From: CAYVTM01 sp964454645
GTDB lineage: Bacteria; Bacteroidota; Bacteroidia; Sphingobacteriales; Sphingobacteriaceae
Direction of reading: 5' to 3'
Length of the DNA stretch: 64,000 nucleotides
Assembly: GCA_964454645.1 (NCBI GenBank)
Contig: CAYVTM010000001.1
Coordinates: 62,001-126,000, forward strand
Below the pieces are notes generated by a model. It searched no databases, was not told where the DNA came from, and saw nothing but the letters and a program-made list of their open reading frames with translations. The translations under genes were made by a program, and so were the position numbers. This document shows, piece after piece, positions 34,021 to 44,462 of the stretch (the stretch's first letter is position 1; each line of letters starts with the position of its first letter).

Positions 34021-36498
34021 TCACATGGGATCAACATCCAATACAATCGTACTACCTTTAAATATTTTTTGTGCTAACGTATCCTGAATACATTCTTTCA
34101 CAATTTCTTTCACACGATTCAAAACTATGCCTTCACGTTCAAACTTTAATAATAAGGTATTGATATACTGATTCCGGATACGATTTACCGGGGGGAACTC
34201 GGGTCCCAATACCCTTTGTTTGAAATGACTCCTTAACAGTTCGGCTAAATGTTTAGCGCCTTTTTGCACCGAATCCATTTCTTTGTGCTTAACCTCTATT
34301 CTAATCAAACGAAACAGAGGTGGGTATTTGAAACTAATCCGTTCGTTCATTTCCGTTTGATACATACGTTCGTATTGATGTGTTTGTACGGCATCAAACA
34401 AATAATGATTCGGATTGAATGTTTGTATAATCACTTTCCCTTGTTTCTTTCTTCTTCCGGCTCTTCCGCTTACCTGCTCCATCATTTGAAAGCTACGTTC
34501 GTACGAACGGAAATCGGGATAATTTAACATACTATCGGCATTAACTATTCCGATTAAGTTTACATGTTCAAAGTCCAAACCTTTTGCGACCATTTGTGTA
34601 CCTACCAAGATATCTATCTTACGATCTTCCAGATCACTTAATAAATTGATATATGAATTCTTAGTACGAGTAGTATCTAAATCCATGCGTGCAATACGGG
34701 CTTCCGGAAAAAGAGTGATGAGTTCGTCTTCAATTTTTTCGGTACCAAAACCTTTCATCTCCAGATGACTTCCACCGCAAGCCGGGCAAACCTTTAAAGG
34801 TTTTTGATGATAACCACAGTAATGGCAATGCATTTCGTGTCTTAGTTTATGATAGGTCAGACTTACATCACAGTTAATACATTTCGGTGTAAAGGCGCAG
34901 GTGTTGCAAATCAACAGAGGAGCATAGCCCCGGCGGTTTTGAAATAAAATTACCTGTTCTTTTTTTTCTAAAGATGTCTGTATTTCGGAAAGTAATAAAG
35001 AGCTGAAATGTGAGGTAACGGTTTTACGTTTTGTACCTTCTTTCATATCAGCTAGCTGTATTTGCGGTAACAATACCCCGCCATACCGTGTTGTTAATTT
35101 TACAAGCGCGTATTTTTCATTGATGGTATTGAAATAACTTTCGAGGGATGGCGTTGCAGAACCTAATAGCACATGGGCATGAAATAGGCCTGCAAGATAG
35201 ATAGCCGCATCTCTTGCCTGGTAGCGTGGTGCGGGATCGTGCTGCTTGTAAGACCCTTCATGTTCTTCATCAACAACAATAAGGCCTAAATCCTGAAAAG
35301 GCAGGAAGATGGAAGAACGCGTCCCAAGAATAATTTGATAGTTCCCGTTCATTACATTATTCCATACTTCTACGCGTTCATTATCATTAAACCTGGAATG
35401 ATAGACTCCAATCTTATTTCCGAAATATTTGCGGAGCCGGTTTATCAACTGCGTAGTTAATCCGATTTCGGGTAATAGAAATAAAGATTGTTTCTCTTTG
35501 GCAAGTTGCTCTTCAATCAGCCGGATATAAATTTGTGTTTTACCGCTTGCCGTTACTCCATGCAGCAGGGTAATTTTATCTTTTCGAAAATGCTCCTGTA
35601 TTTCGTTTAAGGCAGTTTGTTGGGCTTCGCTTAATTCAAATTCTTCCAGTAAGTCTTCTTCATCCATTTTCAGTCTGCTCACTGTTTTTTCAAATAGCGT
35701 AAAGATTTCTTTTTTTACCAATTCGTTAAACACTGCAGGGCTAATTCCGATTTCTTCTAAAAGTTCTTTCTTTGAAACTTCTTTCGATGACTTGGCTAAT
35801 AATAGATAACGTTGCAAAAGCATTACCTGTTTAGGCGCTCTTTTTTCAAGTGTTTCGAACAGATCTTTTAAAGTATCAGCAGCCGAATATTCCGGATTAA
35901 GCCGTACAAACGCGGCGCGTTTAGGTTTGTAACGTTCCGACAATTCTTCTTCAATCCAAACAATTTTCTTTTCCAGCAAAGAGCGAATCAGTGTATGTGT
36001 AGTTTTTTGTTCAATAATTTTTGCCACGTCCGAAAGGTTTAATCGTCCATGCATTTCCAATGCTTCCAACACCAGGTATTCTTTATCGTTGAGTTGAGTT
36101 CTGTCAAATTCGTTATCTTCCAATAATACGATTGTTGTCTCACTACTCAGTTTTAAAGCGGTGGGTAAGGCTGCCTGTAAAACTTCTCCGGGATGGCACA
36201 TGTAATAGGATGCCAGCCAGTTCCAATAAAGCAATTGCTTTTCGCTTACCGTCGGATGTTCATCGAGTACATCGGTCAGGTATTTGGCTTCATAAGTTTC
36301 AGGAGCTTTTTGATGAGTTTTTTCAATAACAGCCGTATATACTTTGTTGCGGCCAAACTGTACTAATACTCTTTTCCCTATAGCAATCCTGTCGTTCAAT
36401 ATTTCGGGAACACGATAGGTATAACTTTTCGCAATAGCCAGAGGAAGGATTACATCCACGAAGTAAGTATTATTATTTTTCGCAAACAGTTCAGACAT
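34021..36498 (-). CDS. priA: Primosomal replication helicase PriA
   Basis: The 825-residue helicase restarts stalled forks. The N-terminal DNA-binding domain (1-110) is followed by the ATPase: Walker A GVTASGKTQ near residue 315, DEEHEGSYKQ, and GSATPSLES. Eight cysteines in four pairs (CNTCAF, CINC, CHYC, CPAC) near 530-575 bind zinc. Motifs V/VI (ILVGTQMVAKGLDFEHV, QMMEQVSGRAGR) follow. Full length. The end at 34021 lies near the REP-like repeat. It is preceded by 1 base after the DUF423 gene, so the two are likely co-transcribed. Confidence 0.95.
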   Translation of the reverse strand: MSELFAKNNNTYFVDVILPLAIAKSYTYRVPEILNDRIAIGKRVLVQFGRNKVYTAVIEKTHQKAPETYEAKYLTDVLDEHPTVSEKQLLYWNWLASYYMCHPGEVLQAALPTALKLSSETTIVLLEDNEFDRTQLNDKEYLVLEALEMHGRLNLSDVAKIIEQKTTHTLIRSLLEKKIVWIEEELSERYKPKRAAFVRLNPEYSAADTLKDLFETLEKRAPKQVMLLQRYLLLAKSSKEVSKKELLEEIGISPAVFNELVKKEIFTLFEKTVSRLKMDEEDLLEEFELSEAQQTALNEIQEHFRKDKITLLHGVTASGKTQIYIRLIEEQLAKEKQSLFLLPEIGLTTQLINRLRKYFGNKIGVYHSRFNDNERVEVWNNVMNGNYQIILGTRSSIFLPFQDLGLIVVDEEHEGSYKQHDPAPRYQARDAAIYLAGLFHAHVLLGSATPSLESYFNTINEKYALVKLTTRYGGVLLPQIQLADMKEGTKRKTVTSHFSSLLLSEIQTSLEKKEQVILFQNRRGYAPLLICNTCAFTPKCINCDVSLTYHKLRHEMHCHYCGYHQKPLKVCPACGGSHLEMKGFGTEKIEDELITLFPEARIARMDLDTTRTKNSYINLLSDLEDRKIDILVGTQMVAKGLDFEHVNLIGIVNADSMLNYPDFRSYERSFQMMEQVSGRAGRRKKQGKVIIQTFNPNHYLFDAVQTHQYERMYQTEMNERISFKYPPLFRLIRIEVKHKEMDSVQKGAKHLAELLRSHFKQRVLGPEFPPVNRIRNQYINTLLLKFEREGIVLNRVKEIVKECIQDTLAQKIFKGSTIVLDVDPM

Positions 36499-36499
36499 T

Positions 36500-36886
36500 T
36501 TATTTCAATTTGAAACCGGCGATACATAAGCAAATCCAACCGGCTGTAAAACTGAGCCCGCCGATGGGAGTAACCGGGCCTAGAAAAGTCCAGGATGAAA
36601 TACCGAGTAAGGACCGTAAAGACAAAAGATACAAGGATCCTGAAAAGAGCAGAATCCCAATTGTCCAGCATATTGCAGCATACCTTAATAAATTCGATGT
36701 TTTCAGATGATAAAAGATTGCTACACAAAGTATCGCCAGGCTATGTATGAATTGATATTTCACGGCAGTTTCGAAGCTTTGTGTTTGCGATACATTTAAT
36801 ACCGGCTTTAAAGCATGAGCTCCAAAGGCTCCCATAATTACGGCAAGGCAGGCAAAAAATGCGGCTAAAGAAATAAATCTGTTCAT
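36500..36886 (-). CDS. DUF423 membrane protein
   Basis: The 128-residue protein has four membrane helices. Family marks: FGAHALKP near residues 21-28, TAVKYQFIHSLAIL, LFSGSLYLLSL and GPVTPIGGLSFTAGW. The family (YgdD-like) has no established function. It is the first gene of a likely two-gene unit with priA: its stop is 1 base from the priA start. The upstream region is shared with the divergent propeller protein gene. Confidence 0.9.
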   Translation of the reverse strand: MNRFISLAAFFACLAVIMGAFGAHALKPVLNVSQTQSFETAVKYQFIHSLAILCVAIFYHLKTSNLLRYAAICWTIGILLFSGSLYLLSLRSLLGISSWTFLGPVTPIGGLSFTAGWICLCIAGFKLK

Positions 36887-36949
36887 GTTTAAAATAACAA
36901 ATGTGGAAAATACATACTAACAATATTCAGCATATTTGGTTAAAGTACC

Positions 36950-36957
36950 TATTTTTG
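36950..36957 (+). promoter_or_regulatory. -7 element TATTTTTG upstream of the propeller protein gene
   Basis: It matches TAnnTTTG, 14 bases before the ATG at 36972. It supports that start over a TTG at 36936, which would lie upstream of the box. Confidence 0.45.
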
Positions 36958-36971
36958 TTGAAAAAAACAGC

Positions 36972-39695
36972 ATGAGGAAAGCACTAATTGCTGCGTCAGT
37001 ATTAGTATTACTTATTTTTACGCTCATCTTCTTTTACTTCAAACAGGATTTTTCTGTAAAGAACGAATTGAAGTTATTCGCATTTGTTCCTGAACAAGCT
37101 GCCATTATTATCGAGTTTAAAAACGATAAGAGCTTGTATGAATTGTATGAGGGGCAAAGTATAGCGAATAGTATATTGACGGATGAGTATCGTGAAGAGC
37201 TTCGCTCAGTCAATGCTTTGTTTTTTGAAAACCCTTATTTAGAATCGGCGCTTGCCTCTAAAACGATCCTGGCATCTGTATTCAGGGTGAGAGCGGATAA
37301 GGCCGGGATATTGTATGTATCCGAAATTGATGGAAAAGCTTTTGAAGATCCGGCAAAAATTTTCGAGGCCTGGTTATCTCCCAAAAACACCTTGCAGAAA
37401 CGGAACTATGATAATCAGGTTATCTGGCAGATTAATTTTTCTGCAAGCCGTAAAGTTATAAGTATCTGCAAAATGAATGATGTGTTACTGGTAAGTTATA
37501 CACCTACTTTGATTGAAGATGCAATTCGTCAGCGCAAATCGGGCAGGTCGGTAGTCGATGATTCCGATTTTAAACAAGGCTATCAATCCCTTGGCAAGCA
37601 AAGTGTATCGGGAGTATACATCAATTATAAATATATCGGAAACTACATAGAAAGTTTTACAAAACGACCTGTATCTGCTTTAGCAATGTTGGTAAATGCT
37701 TTGCAAGCGGTTTCAATCTTAGAACTAAACTACAAAACGGATGCATGGATGCTGAGCGGACATTCGGTTATACCTGAATCGGAAAACAGTATTCTGCAGG
37801 TCTTAAAAAATCAATCTCCTCAAAAACATCAATTGGTAAATTATATATCCATGCGTACTGCGGGTTTTGTTCATCTCGGATTTTCGGATTATGCCTTATA
37901 CCTGTCCGATTTGAATGCCTTTATGGGTACTACGAAGAATCCATCACGCAGGGAAGAGATTAGGAAGATTGATGCGAAGTACGGTCTTTCAATCGAACAG
38001 GAGTTGCTGGCAAGTATAAGTAAAGAGATGCTTATTACCGCGAACGATAATGTTGTAGAAGAGTTCGGAGAAGATATATTACTTTTTGTTTCTTTAAAAG
38101 ATGCCGAACGTATGCGGCAAGTGTTAGGTCGCATTCAGGAGCATGAATTGAGAAGCGTAAATATTCCCAATGCAGAAATCCATAAAGATTATATTATTCG
38201 CCCCAATTTTTTAACTAAAATTGGTTTGCTGGCATTCGGTCCCTGGTTTGGAGAGACTCAGTATCATTACTATCTGATGATGGAAGATCGGTTGATTTTT
38301 GCAAGAGATAAAAAAGCACTCGAACTATATATAGACGATTATATTTCTTTACAATTACTTTCAGGACAGAAAACGTATCAGGAGTTCTTGAAAGGATTAT
38401 CCGATCAAAGCAATCTTTTTTTCTATGGCAACCTGCATAAAGCATCTATGTTGTTACGCACCGCAATGAACGATTATGCAGAAGGAGCTCTGTTGAAGCA
38501 GGGGAAATGGAGTAGTTATAATGCCTTTGCCTTGCAGATGTATGCTTCGAATGACCGTTTTTTTACAAGCATCTACATGCCTCTGCTTCAGGAGGAAAAA
38601 AATGAATTGCGAATGTCCTGGAAATACGCCTTGGATGCACCGGCAAATGCTCCTCCTTACATTATAGAGAATCATGATACACATGCAAAAGAAATTATCA
38701 TTCAGGATGAGGATAATCAGCTCTATTTATTTAATGCCTCCGGAAAACTAATTTGGAAAATCCCGATTAACGGAAAAATCATCAGTGGTATTTATCAGGT
38801 TGATTATTATAAAAACGGAAAGTTACAATTGCTGTTTAATAGCGAAAAACAATTGTATCTGATTGATCGTAATGGTAAGTTTATGCCCAATTACCCTATC
38901 CGTTTAAGTACCGATGCAACAACGGGGCTGGCTTTATTCGATTACGATAAAAATAAAAATTACCGAATATTTATATCCTGCACCAATCGATCCATTTTTG
39001 GTTACGATATTAGCGGCAGACCTTTGGACGGATGGAATCCTAAGGCGAATGTCGGTCATCTTCAGCATCCTATGCAGCATGTTTCTGTTGGAGGGAAAGA
39101 TTATCTCTTCGTGAACAATACAAACGGCGATTTTTATTTTTTTAATCGTCGGGGCGATTTGATGAGTAAGTTTGTCGATACCGCACAGAACTCATACAAT
39201 AATCCCTTTATTTTTGATGCGAACGAATCCTTTGCCAAAAACCGTTTTATCAATACCGATACCAAAGGAAAGATCCGCAGTGTATTCTTAGATGGGAGAA
39301 GACTTTACAAAACCGTAGGGGTATGGTCGTCGGACCATTTCTTTAATTATGCGAACATTGCCGGAGATACATCTCCCGAATATATCTTCCTGGACAGAAA
39401 TCATTTGTTTGTGTATGGTGATGATTCTTCCATTGTATTTAACTATCAGTTTACAACCAATATCGACCTTGCTCCCCAATTAATTGAGAGGAAAGGCAAT
39501 AAATATATGCTGGGGGTTACCGCAAGAGAGAATAACCAGATTTTTTTGTTTAAAGAAGATGGTAATTTGTATGAGGGTTTCCCATTGGCCGGAAGTACCC
39601 ATTTTCGTTTGGCTGAACTTAAGCCGGGAGGAAAAAAATACCTAATTGTAGGTAGTAGCGATAAGAACCTCTATGTGTATGAATTGCAGGAATAA
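36972..39695 (+). CDS. Membrane-anchored DUF3352-like protein with C-terminal beta propeller
   Basis: The 907-residue protein has one N-terminal membrane helix (about 4-24), no cleavage site evident, so the rest is outside the inner membrane. Residues about 40-560 resemble DUF3352-type exported proteins (FVPEQAAIIIEFKND, the SVSGVYINYKYI segment). Residues about 590-905 repeat strands with FNASGKLIWKIPINGK, IDRNGKFMPNYPI, YDISGRPLDGWNP and FKEDGNLYEGFPL. These are blades of a PQQ/WD-like propeller. The function is unknown. It leads a co-oriented group with the lipoprotein and OmpA genes. Confidence 0.65.
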   Translation: MRKALIAASVLVLLIFTLIFFYFKQDFSVKNELKLFAFVPEQAAIIIEFKNDKSLYELYEGQSIANSILTDEYREELRSVNALFFENPYLESALASKTILASVFRVRADKAGILYVSEIDGKAFEDPAKIFEAWLSPKNTLQKRNYDNQVIWQINFSASRKVISICKMNDVLLVSYTPTLIEDAIRQRKSGRSVVDDSDFKQGYQSLGKQSVSGVYINYKYIGNYIESFTKRPVSALAMLVNALQAVSILELNYKTDAWMLSGHSVIPESENSILQVLKNQSPQKHQLVNYISMRTAGFVHLGFSDYALYLSDLNAFMGTTKNPSRREEIRKIDAKYGLSIEQELLASISKEMLITANDNVVEEFGEDILLFVSLKDAERMRQVLGRIQEHELRSVNIPNAEIHKDYIIRPNFLTKIGLLAFGPWFGETQYHYYLMMEDRLIFARDKKALELYIDDYISLQLLSGQKTYQEFLKGLSDQSNLFFYGNLHKASMLLRTAMNDYAEGALLKQGKWSSYNAFALQMYASNDRFFTSIYMPLLQEEKNELRMSWKYALDAPANAPPYIIENHDTHAKEIIIQDEDNQLYLFNASGKLIWKIPINGKIISGIYQVDYYKNGKLQLLFNSEKQLYLIDRNGKFMPNYPIRLSTDATTGLALFDYDKNKNYRIFISCTNRSIFGYDISGRPLDGWNPKANVGHLQHPMQHVSVGGKDYLFVNNTNGDFYFFNRRGDLMSKFVDTAQNSYNNPFIFDANESFAKNRFINTDTKGKIRSVFLDGRRLYKTVGVWSSDHFFNYANIAGDTSPEYIFLDRNHLFVYGDDSSIVFNYQFTTNIDLAPQLIERKGNKYMLGVTARENNQIFLFKEDGNLYEGFPLAGSTHFRLAELKPGGKKYLIVGSSDKNLYVYELQE

Positions 39696-39797
39696 ATTTT
39701 TTTTATTAGGTGGATGTTTTGCAGGTAACTAATTATTTACTAATTTCATCGGACTAAACTATAGACTTATACTTAACGTAACTAAATAATATCGATT

Positions 39798-41420
39798 ATG
39801 AGAATGCTACCGGCATCTGTAAAAGTCTTGTCAAGTCTTTTATTATCAGGATTGTTGTTTTTAAACTCCTGTAAGATTGATGAGGACTTGGCAAAGCCAA
39901 CCATCAACCCCGATTACACCATCCCATTGGTTTACGGATCCCTCAACCTGAGCAAATTGGTAAAGGATACCAGTTTCATGTCAGTAGACCCTGAGGGGTA
40001 TTTTAAAATTGCTTTTAGTGATACTGTACTCGAACAGAATATAGGTATGGATGTTCTTGCCGCGCTGGAAGGGGATCTTGAAGTACCTGCTTTCGACCCG
40101 GTGATTACTGATTTGGGGGGAGGAATGAGAGCAATTGGTACTCAGACCATAGGGGATGCCTTACCGTTACCCATCGAGTTTAAGTTGAAAGAGCTTACTC
40201 CTGAGGGTGGAGTTTTTGATCTGAAGGTATATAATCAGATGGATTTCGATTTGAACAATATTCAAATTGAACTTTTGATGGCAACGAAAAATGGACAGAC
40301 ATTTATTTCCAGCCCTTTCAATGTTCCGGCAAAAGGCGAGGCATCTATTCCCGATACTGAAGAAATGTTGGGCTATGTGTTGGATTTTAGCGGTGGCGTG
40401 CTTGATTCCAATAATTATGTTGATTTACGTTTAATCTCTGATGCCTCTCAGAACCAGGGTATGCAGGTTACCGGAATAAATACGGTATTTGTATCCTTCG
40501 GATGGAAAGGACTGCTTGTAAATAATGTACGCGGTAAGTTCCCGGTTATACCACTTGATGAAATTGCTACTTCGAATGACCTGATCAACAATCCCGAATT
40601 CTTCAGCAAGTTTGAATCGGGAAGTATGAATATCAGCGGAGCGGAAGTGAAGATGACTATTGATAATACCTTAGGCATACCTTATAAAATCGATTTTAAC
40701 CTAGAGACCATTAGCGGTATCGATGGTAGTGCATCTGCACTATTACCACAGGTTATCAATATTAATTCTGCATTATACGGACCTCCACCGGTAACAGCAT
40801 TAAACGAGTTTGTATTAGATGATGATGATAATTTAGGCCCTGTGATTTCTAATTTTCCATTGAAAATGAACTTCAGTACGAAAATTACCGATGAGATGGT
40901 ACCCGGCAATACAGGTTATTTTATCTACAAAGAAAGTGGATTGAAAGTCCGTGTAGATGCTGTAATTCCATTTGCTATACGTTTTAATCAATTGGTGCTG
41001 GTGGATACACTACCATTCGATGGGCTGTCGAGTATAGATTATCCGGAAGATATTTTAGAGATTGATACAGCTGTACTTACATTTAAAATTATAAACTGGT
41101 TCCCTTACGGAGTGAATCTTCAGATTGATGCTACAGATGATGCCGGAAATGTATTGACTGACCTGGCAAGCATTGATCTTGTTGCGGCACAAATTGATAA
41201 TACAGCAGGGAGAGTAATGTCGCCGGTAACGGTTCCTGCCATTCAGATTTCAATGAGCCAGGATAAGTTTAATAAGCTTCGTGAAGCAACAAAAATGAAA
41301 GTAAGAGCAACACTGGATACTCCGCCCGGATTAGTAGCGCCCAAAATTTTTACCGATTACACAATCGGATTTAATGTAATTGGTCGGATAAAAGCAAATG
41401 TTAAACAGGGAGATAATTAA
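39798..41420 (+). CDS. Large lipoprotein of unknown function
   Basis: The 540 residues start with a lipoprotein signal (lipobox FLNSC, Cys25). The mature protein is rich in short beta strands and Asp/Asn/Pro turns, with repeated stretches such as PFDGLSSIDYPEDI and INWFPYGVNLQIDATDDAGN. The latter resembles late-embryogenesis-like or Ig-like folds near residues 430-470. I recognise no family. Lying between the propeller protein and the OmpA protein, it may help link the outer membrane to other envelope layers; that is inference. Confidence 0.65.
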   Translation: MRMLPASVKVLSSLLLSGLLFLNSCKIDEDLAKPTINPDYTIPLVYGSLNLSKLVKDTSFMSVDPEGYFKIAFSDTVLEQNIGMDVLAALEGDLEVPAFDPVITDLGGGMRAIGTQTIGDALPLPIEFKLKELTPEGGVFDLKVYNQMDFDLNNIQIELLMATKNGQTFISSPFNVPAKGEASIPDTEEMLGYVLDFSGGVLDSNNYVDLRLISDASQNQGMQVTGINTVFVSFGWKGLLVNNVRGKFPVIPLDEIATSNDLINNPEFFSKFESGSMNISGAEVKMTIDNTLGIPYKIDFNLETISGIDGSASALLPQVININSALYGPPPVTALNEFVLDDDDNLGPVISNFPLKMNFSTKITDEMVPGNTGYFIYKESGLKVRVDAVIPFAIRFNQLVLVDTLPFDGLSSIDYPEDILEIDTAVLTFKIINWFPYGVNLQIDATDDAGNVLTDLASIDLVAAQIDNTAGRVMSPVTVPAIQISMSQDKFNKLREATKMKVRATLDTPPGLVAPKIFTDYTIGFNVIGRIKANVKQGDN

Positions 41421-41548
41421 TTACTTGTCGAAAAATGCTTTAAACCTATTCAATCTGAAAATTATGAAATGGTCAAATAAAAATTTTACGCTAAGTACAA
41501 ATGATTATTTAACCATTCCATGTGACCTTAAACTAAAATTATAAACAC

Positions 41549-43714
41549 ATGAAACGCTCTATACTTTTATTTTTCTTCGCTCTGATAGCTTTTAGTTATA
41601 CTGCCTCTGCACAGCGGTATTCTTTATACTATACCAAAACTTTATACGACGGTATTGCGAATCCGCATCATAAATCCTTAGACTCCTGCCGTTCATGGGC
41701 AAGTAACTTCTTTATATTCCCTTCTATGGGTTTAGATTTCCGTCTTACGGGAGATATTAATGATTTTGTGAAGGCGGCCTTAGCCAGTGAGAACTTATCG
41801 AGTATGATGTTAGAAAATGGTGAAGGCCACGACAATATCATTTCTAACCGCTTCAACTATAATTTATTTATGCTGAAAGTGCGCATGGGAAGAAAACGAG
41901 ATGCCGAATTTTCTATCTACTCACAAATAAAAGCCGAAACAGCTATAAGCATAAATAACGGATTCTTTTCTTTTATTACCCGTGGTAATACACCCTATCT
42001 GGGTTCCAGCATTGATGGTTTTATGAACTTCGGCGGTGTTGTGAATGCATATAATGAAACCGGTATAGGATTCAGAAGGCAGATCTATAAAAATCTTTCG
42101 GGAGGTTTTAAAGTAGGATATCTTACCGGTGCCGCAAATGCTACTTTCGATATTCAGGATTCCAAACTCGAAACGTCAGCACAAGGAGATACCATAACCG
42201 TAACCATAAAAGGTTCTGTGAAATCTTCCGTCGACCCCAACAATACTGATAATCTCGTTGAGAATATCTTAAAGAACAGAGGTATTGTTTTTTCGGGAGG
42301 CTTGCAATATCAGTTGACGAAACGTGCAACATTAGGAGCAGCTTTGTTAGATTTTGGTTCTATTAAGTGGAATGAGAACAGCAGGGTTATGCGTTTGGAT
42401 GAAACGAAAGAGTTTATCGGTATGGATGCCTTTGCTTCTAAGTTTCAACGAGATTCGATGATGAAAACGCTTACCGAATTTGCGGTCGATAGTACATATG
42501 AGTCCTACACTTCTCCACTTTTATCACGCATAGAGTTCAGTGCCAATTATCGTTGGGCAAATTGGTTTAACCAAACTGTAATTGTTTCGAAACCCTTGCT
42601 TACACCCGATATCGATTTAATAATGCTGCATAATTTGGTAGCCTTTAAACGTGTTAACTTTATTTTCTTAACAGGTTATAATACCGATGGGTTTGCTTCT
42701 GTGGGAGCACAGTTTGCAGTCCGTACCCGAATGCTTGACTTTTACGTAGGTTCAGAAAAAGTATTGAACACGTATCAAATATCTCAACAAGTAAGTGATC
42801 ATACTAAAAAACCAACACTTGGATTGGGAGCAGATATAAACTTTGGTATTGCTTTAGGATTTGGTCGTTGCCCGAAACCGCTTGAATTTACTTATGTACC
42901 AACCGATTCGGATGGAGATGGAATTCTGGATGTTGCTGACGAATGTCCGTTTAAAGCCGGACCGAGAGAAAACAACGGTTGTCCTTGGCCGGATACCGAT
43001 GGAGATGGTGTAATGGATAATGTGGATGAATGTGTGAACATTCCCGGACCGGTAGAAAATAACGGTTGCCCTTGGCCGGATAGTGATAACGATAGTATTC
43101 CGGATAAAGACGATTTATGTCCGACTATTGCCGGGCCTTTAAGTACCAATGGTTGCCCGGATAGCGACGGGGACGGAGTTGCCGATAAAGATGATGCTTG
43201 TCCGAATGAAGCAGGCCCTGCTGAAAACTTAGGTTGCCCTTGGGTAGATACTGATGGGGATGGTGTTCCGGATAAATTCGATCAATGCCCCGATGTGCCG
43301 GGAGTACTGACCAATAATGGTTGTCCCGTAGAACCTAAAAAAGTGGAACTTTCCGCTGAAGAACAGGAAGTGATTAATAAAGTATTTACGAATCTGAATT
43401 TCCAATCGGGTAAAGCTATTATTGCTCCTTCATCATTCGACGCCTTAAATACTTTGTATGAGCTATTGATTAAGAAACCTACATTTATGGTATTGATAGA
43501 AGGCCATACCGATAATGTGGGTAAAGCCGCTTCCAACAAAAAACTTTCTCAGGATCGTGCAGATGCCGTTAAGAAATATTTAGAAAATAAAGGTATCGAA
43601 GCGGAACGTTTAATTGCAATGGGCTATGGTTCTGAACGCCCGATTGCAGATAATAACACTACAGAAGGAAAAGCAAAAAACAGAAGGGTAGAGTTTACGA
43701 TCCTCGAAAAATAA
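41549..43714 (+). CDS. DUF5723-like / thrombospondin type 3 / OmpA domain protein
   Basis: The 721-residue protein has a signal peptide ending TASAQ. Residues about 25-445 look like an outer-membrane barrel of the DUF5723 type. Residues about 450-590 hold five calcium-binding thrombospondin type 3 repeats (DSDGDGILDVADECP and similar DxDxDG units). Residues about 605-720 are an OmpA peptidoglycan-binding domain (LIEGHTDNVGKAASNKKLSQ, YGSERPIADN, KNRRVEFTI). The protein should tie an outer-membrane barrel to the cell wall. The likely partner is the lipoprotein upstream. A bidirectional terminator follows. Confidence 0.88.
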   Translation: MKRSILLFFFALIAFSYTASAQRYSLYYTKTLYDGIANPHHKSLDSCRSWASNFFIFPSMGLDFRLTGDINDFVKAALASENLSSMMLENGEGHDNIISNRFNYNLFMLKVRMGRKRDAEFSIYSQIKAETAISINNGFFSFITRGNTPYLGSSIDGFMNFGGVVNAYNETGIGFRRQIYKNLSGGFKVGYLTGAANATFDIQDSKLETSAQGDTITVTIKGSVKSSVDPNNTDNLVENILKNRGIVFSGGLQYQLTKRATLGAALLDFGSIKWNENSRVMRLDETKEFIGMDAFASKFQRDSMMKTLTEFAVDSTYESYTSPLLSRIEFSANYRWANWFNQTVIVSKPLLTPDIDLIMLHNLVAFKRVNFIFLTGYNTDGFASVGAQFAVRTRMLDFYVGSEKVLNTYQISQQVSDHTKKPTLGLGADINFGIALGFGRCPKPLEFTYVPTDSDGDGILDVADECPFKAGPRENNGCPWPDTDGDGVMDNVDECVNIPGPVENNGCPWPDSDNDSIPDKDDLCPTIAGPLSTNGCPDSDGDGVADKDDACPNEAGPAENLGCPWVDTDGDGVPDKFDQCPDVPGVLTNNGCPVEPKKVELSAEEQEVINKVFTNLNFQSGKAIIAPSSFDALNTLYELLIKKPTFMVLIEGHTDNVGKAASNKKLSQDRADAVKKYLENKGIEAERLIAMGYGSERPIADNNTTEGKAKNRRVEFTILEK

Positions 43715-43734
43715 AATGGTTTTAGTTTTTTTTG

Positions 43735-43762
43735 AAGGCTCCTTTTTTAGGGAGCCTTTTTT
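43735..43762. terminator. Bidirectional terminator after the OmpA gene
   Basis: AAGGCTCC pairs with GGAGCCTT across an 8-base loop, with T-runs on both strands. It also ends the convergent tsaB transcript. Confidence 0.9.
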
Positions 43763-44462
43763 ATTTTTGATCAATTTTCTTTTTGAAAAGAAATTCTTTC
43801 AGGTAATAGGGTTCGAAGTATGCAAGATCTTCGAAGGTTTGATTATGATACTTCTCAAAAGCAGTCTTATAAAGTGATGAAGCGCTTGGCCAATAATTTT
43901 CGATAAAATGTATATATGATTTGTTTGCATATAAATCCTTACATTTTGCCACTGCGTCTCCAAACAAATAGAGTGATGAATCCGCATAGGCATCGAAACT
44001 ATGCTCATCTAAGATAATTGCTTCTGTGTCTTTTAGGACCTTAAACTCCGAATCAATCAACATACAATATACTTCCATACGGCGTGCATCAATTACCGGG
44101 CATAAAATATAACTTTCCTTCGCAATGCGATCTCTGATTCCCCATGCCATCGACTCAAGCGTATTTACAGAAAGTAAGGGGATACCTAATGCATAGCATA
44201 AGCCCTTGGCTGTAGAAACACCAATGCGCAAACCGGTATAGGATCCCGGACCCTTGCTTACGCAGACAGCCGATAAATCTTTAAAAGTTATCCTTGCTTC
44301 TTTTACTGCATCTTCAATGAAAAGTGTAAGTACTTCGGCATGTATATGGGCTTTATTTTCTTCTTTAACAACCATCAATTCATCGCCTGCACTAATCGCT
44401 ACCGAACAATTGCTCGTCGCGGTTTCTATGGAAAGTATATAAGGTTTATCCGATAATTCCAT
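43761..44462 (-). CDS. tsaB: tRNA t6A biosynthesis protein TsaB
   Basis: The 233-residue ASKHA-fold protein supports TsaD in making threonylcarbamoyl-adenosine on tRNA. Marks: ILSIETATSNCSVAI at the start, HAEVLTLFIEDAV near 41, and VSKGPGSYTGLRIGVSTAKGLCYA at about 68-91. The start overlaps the end of the TauE-like gene by 17 bases, so translation is coupled. Full family length. Confidence 0.94.
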   Translation of the reverse strand: MELSDKPYILSIETATSNCSVAISAGDELMVVKEENKAHIHAEVLTLFIEDAVKEARITFKDLSAVCVSKGPGSYTGLRIGVSTAKGLCYALGIPLLSVNTLESMAWGIRDRIAKESYILCPVIDARRMEVYCMLIDSEFKVLKDTEAIILDEHSFDAYADSSLYLFGDAVAKCKDLYANKSYIHFIENYWPSASSLYKTAFEKYHNQTFEDLAYFEPYYLKEFLFKKKIDQK

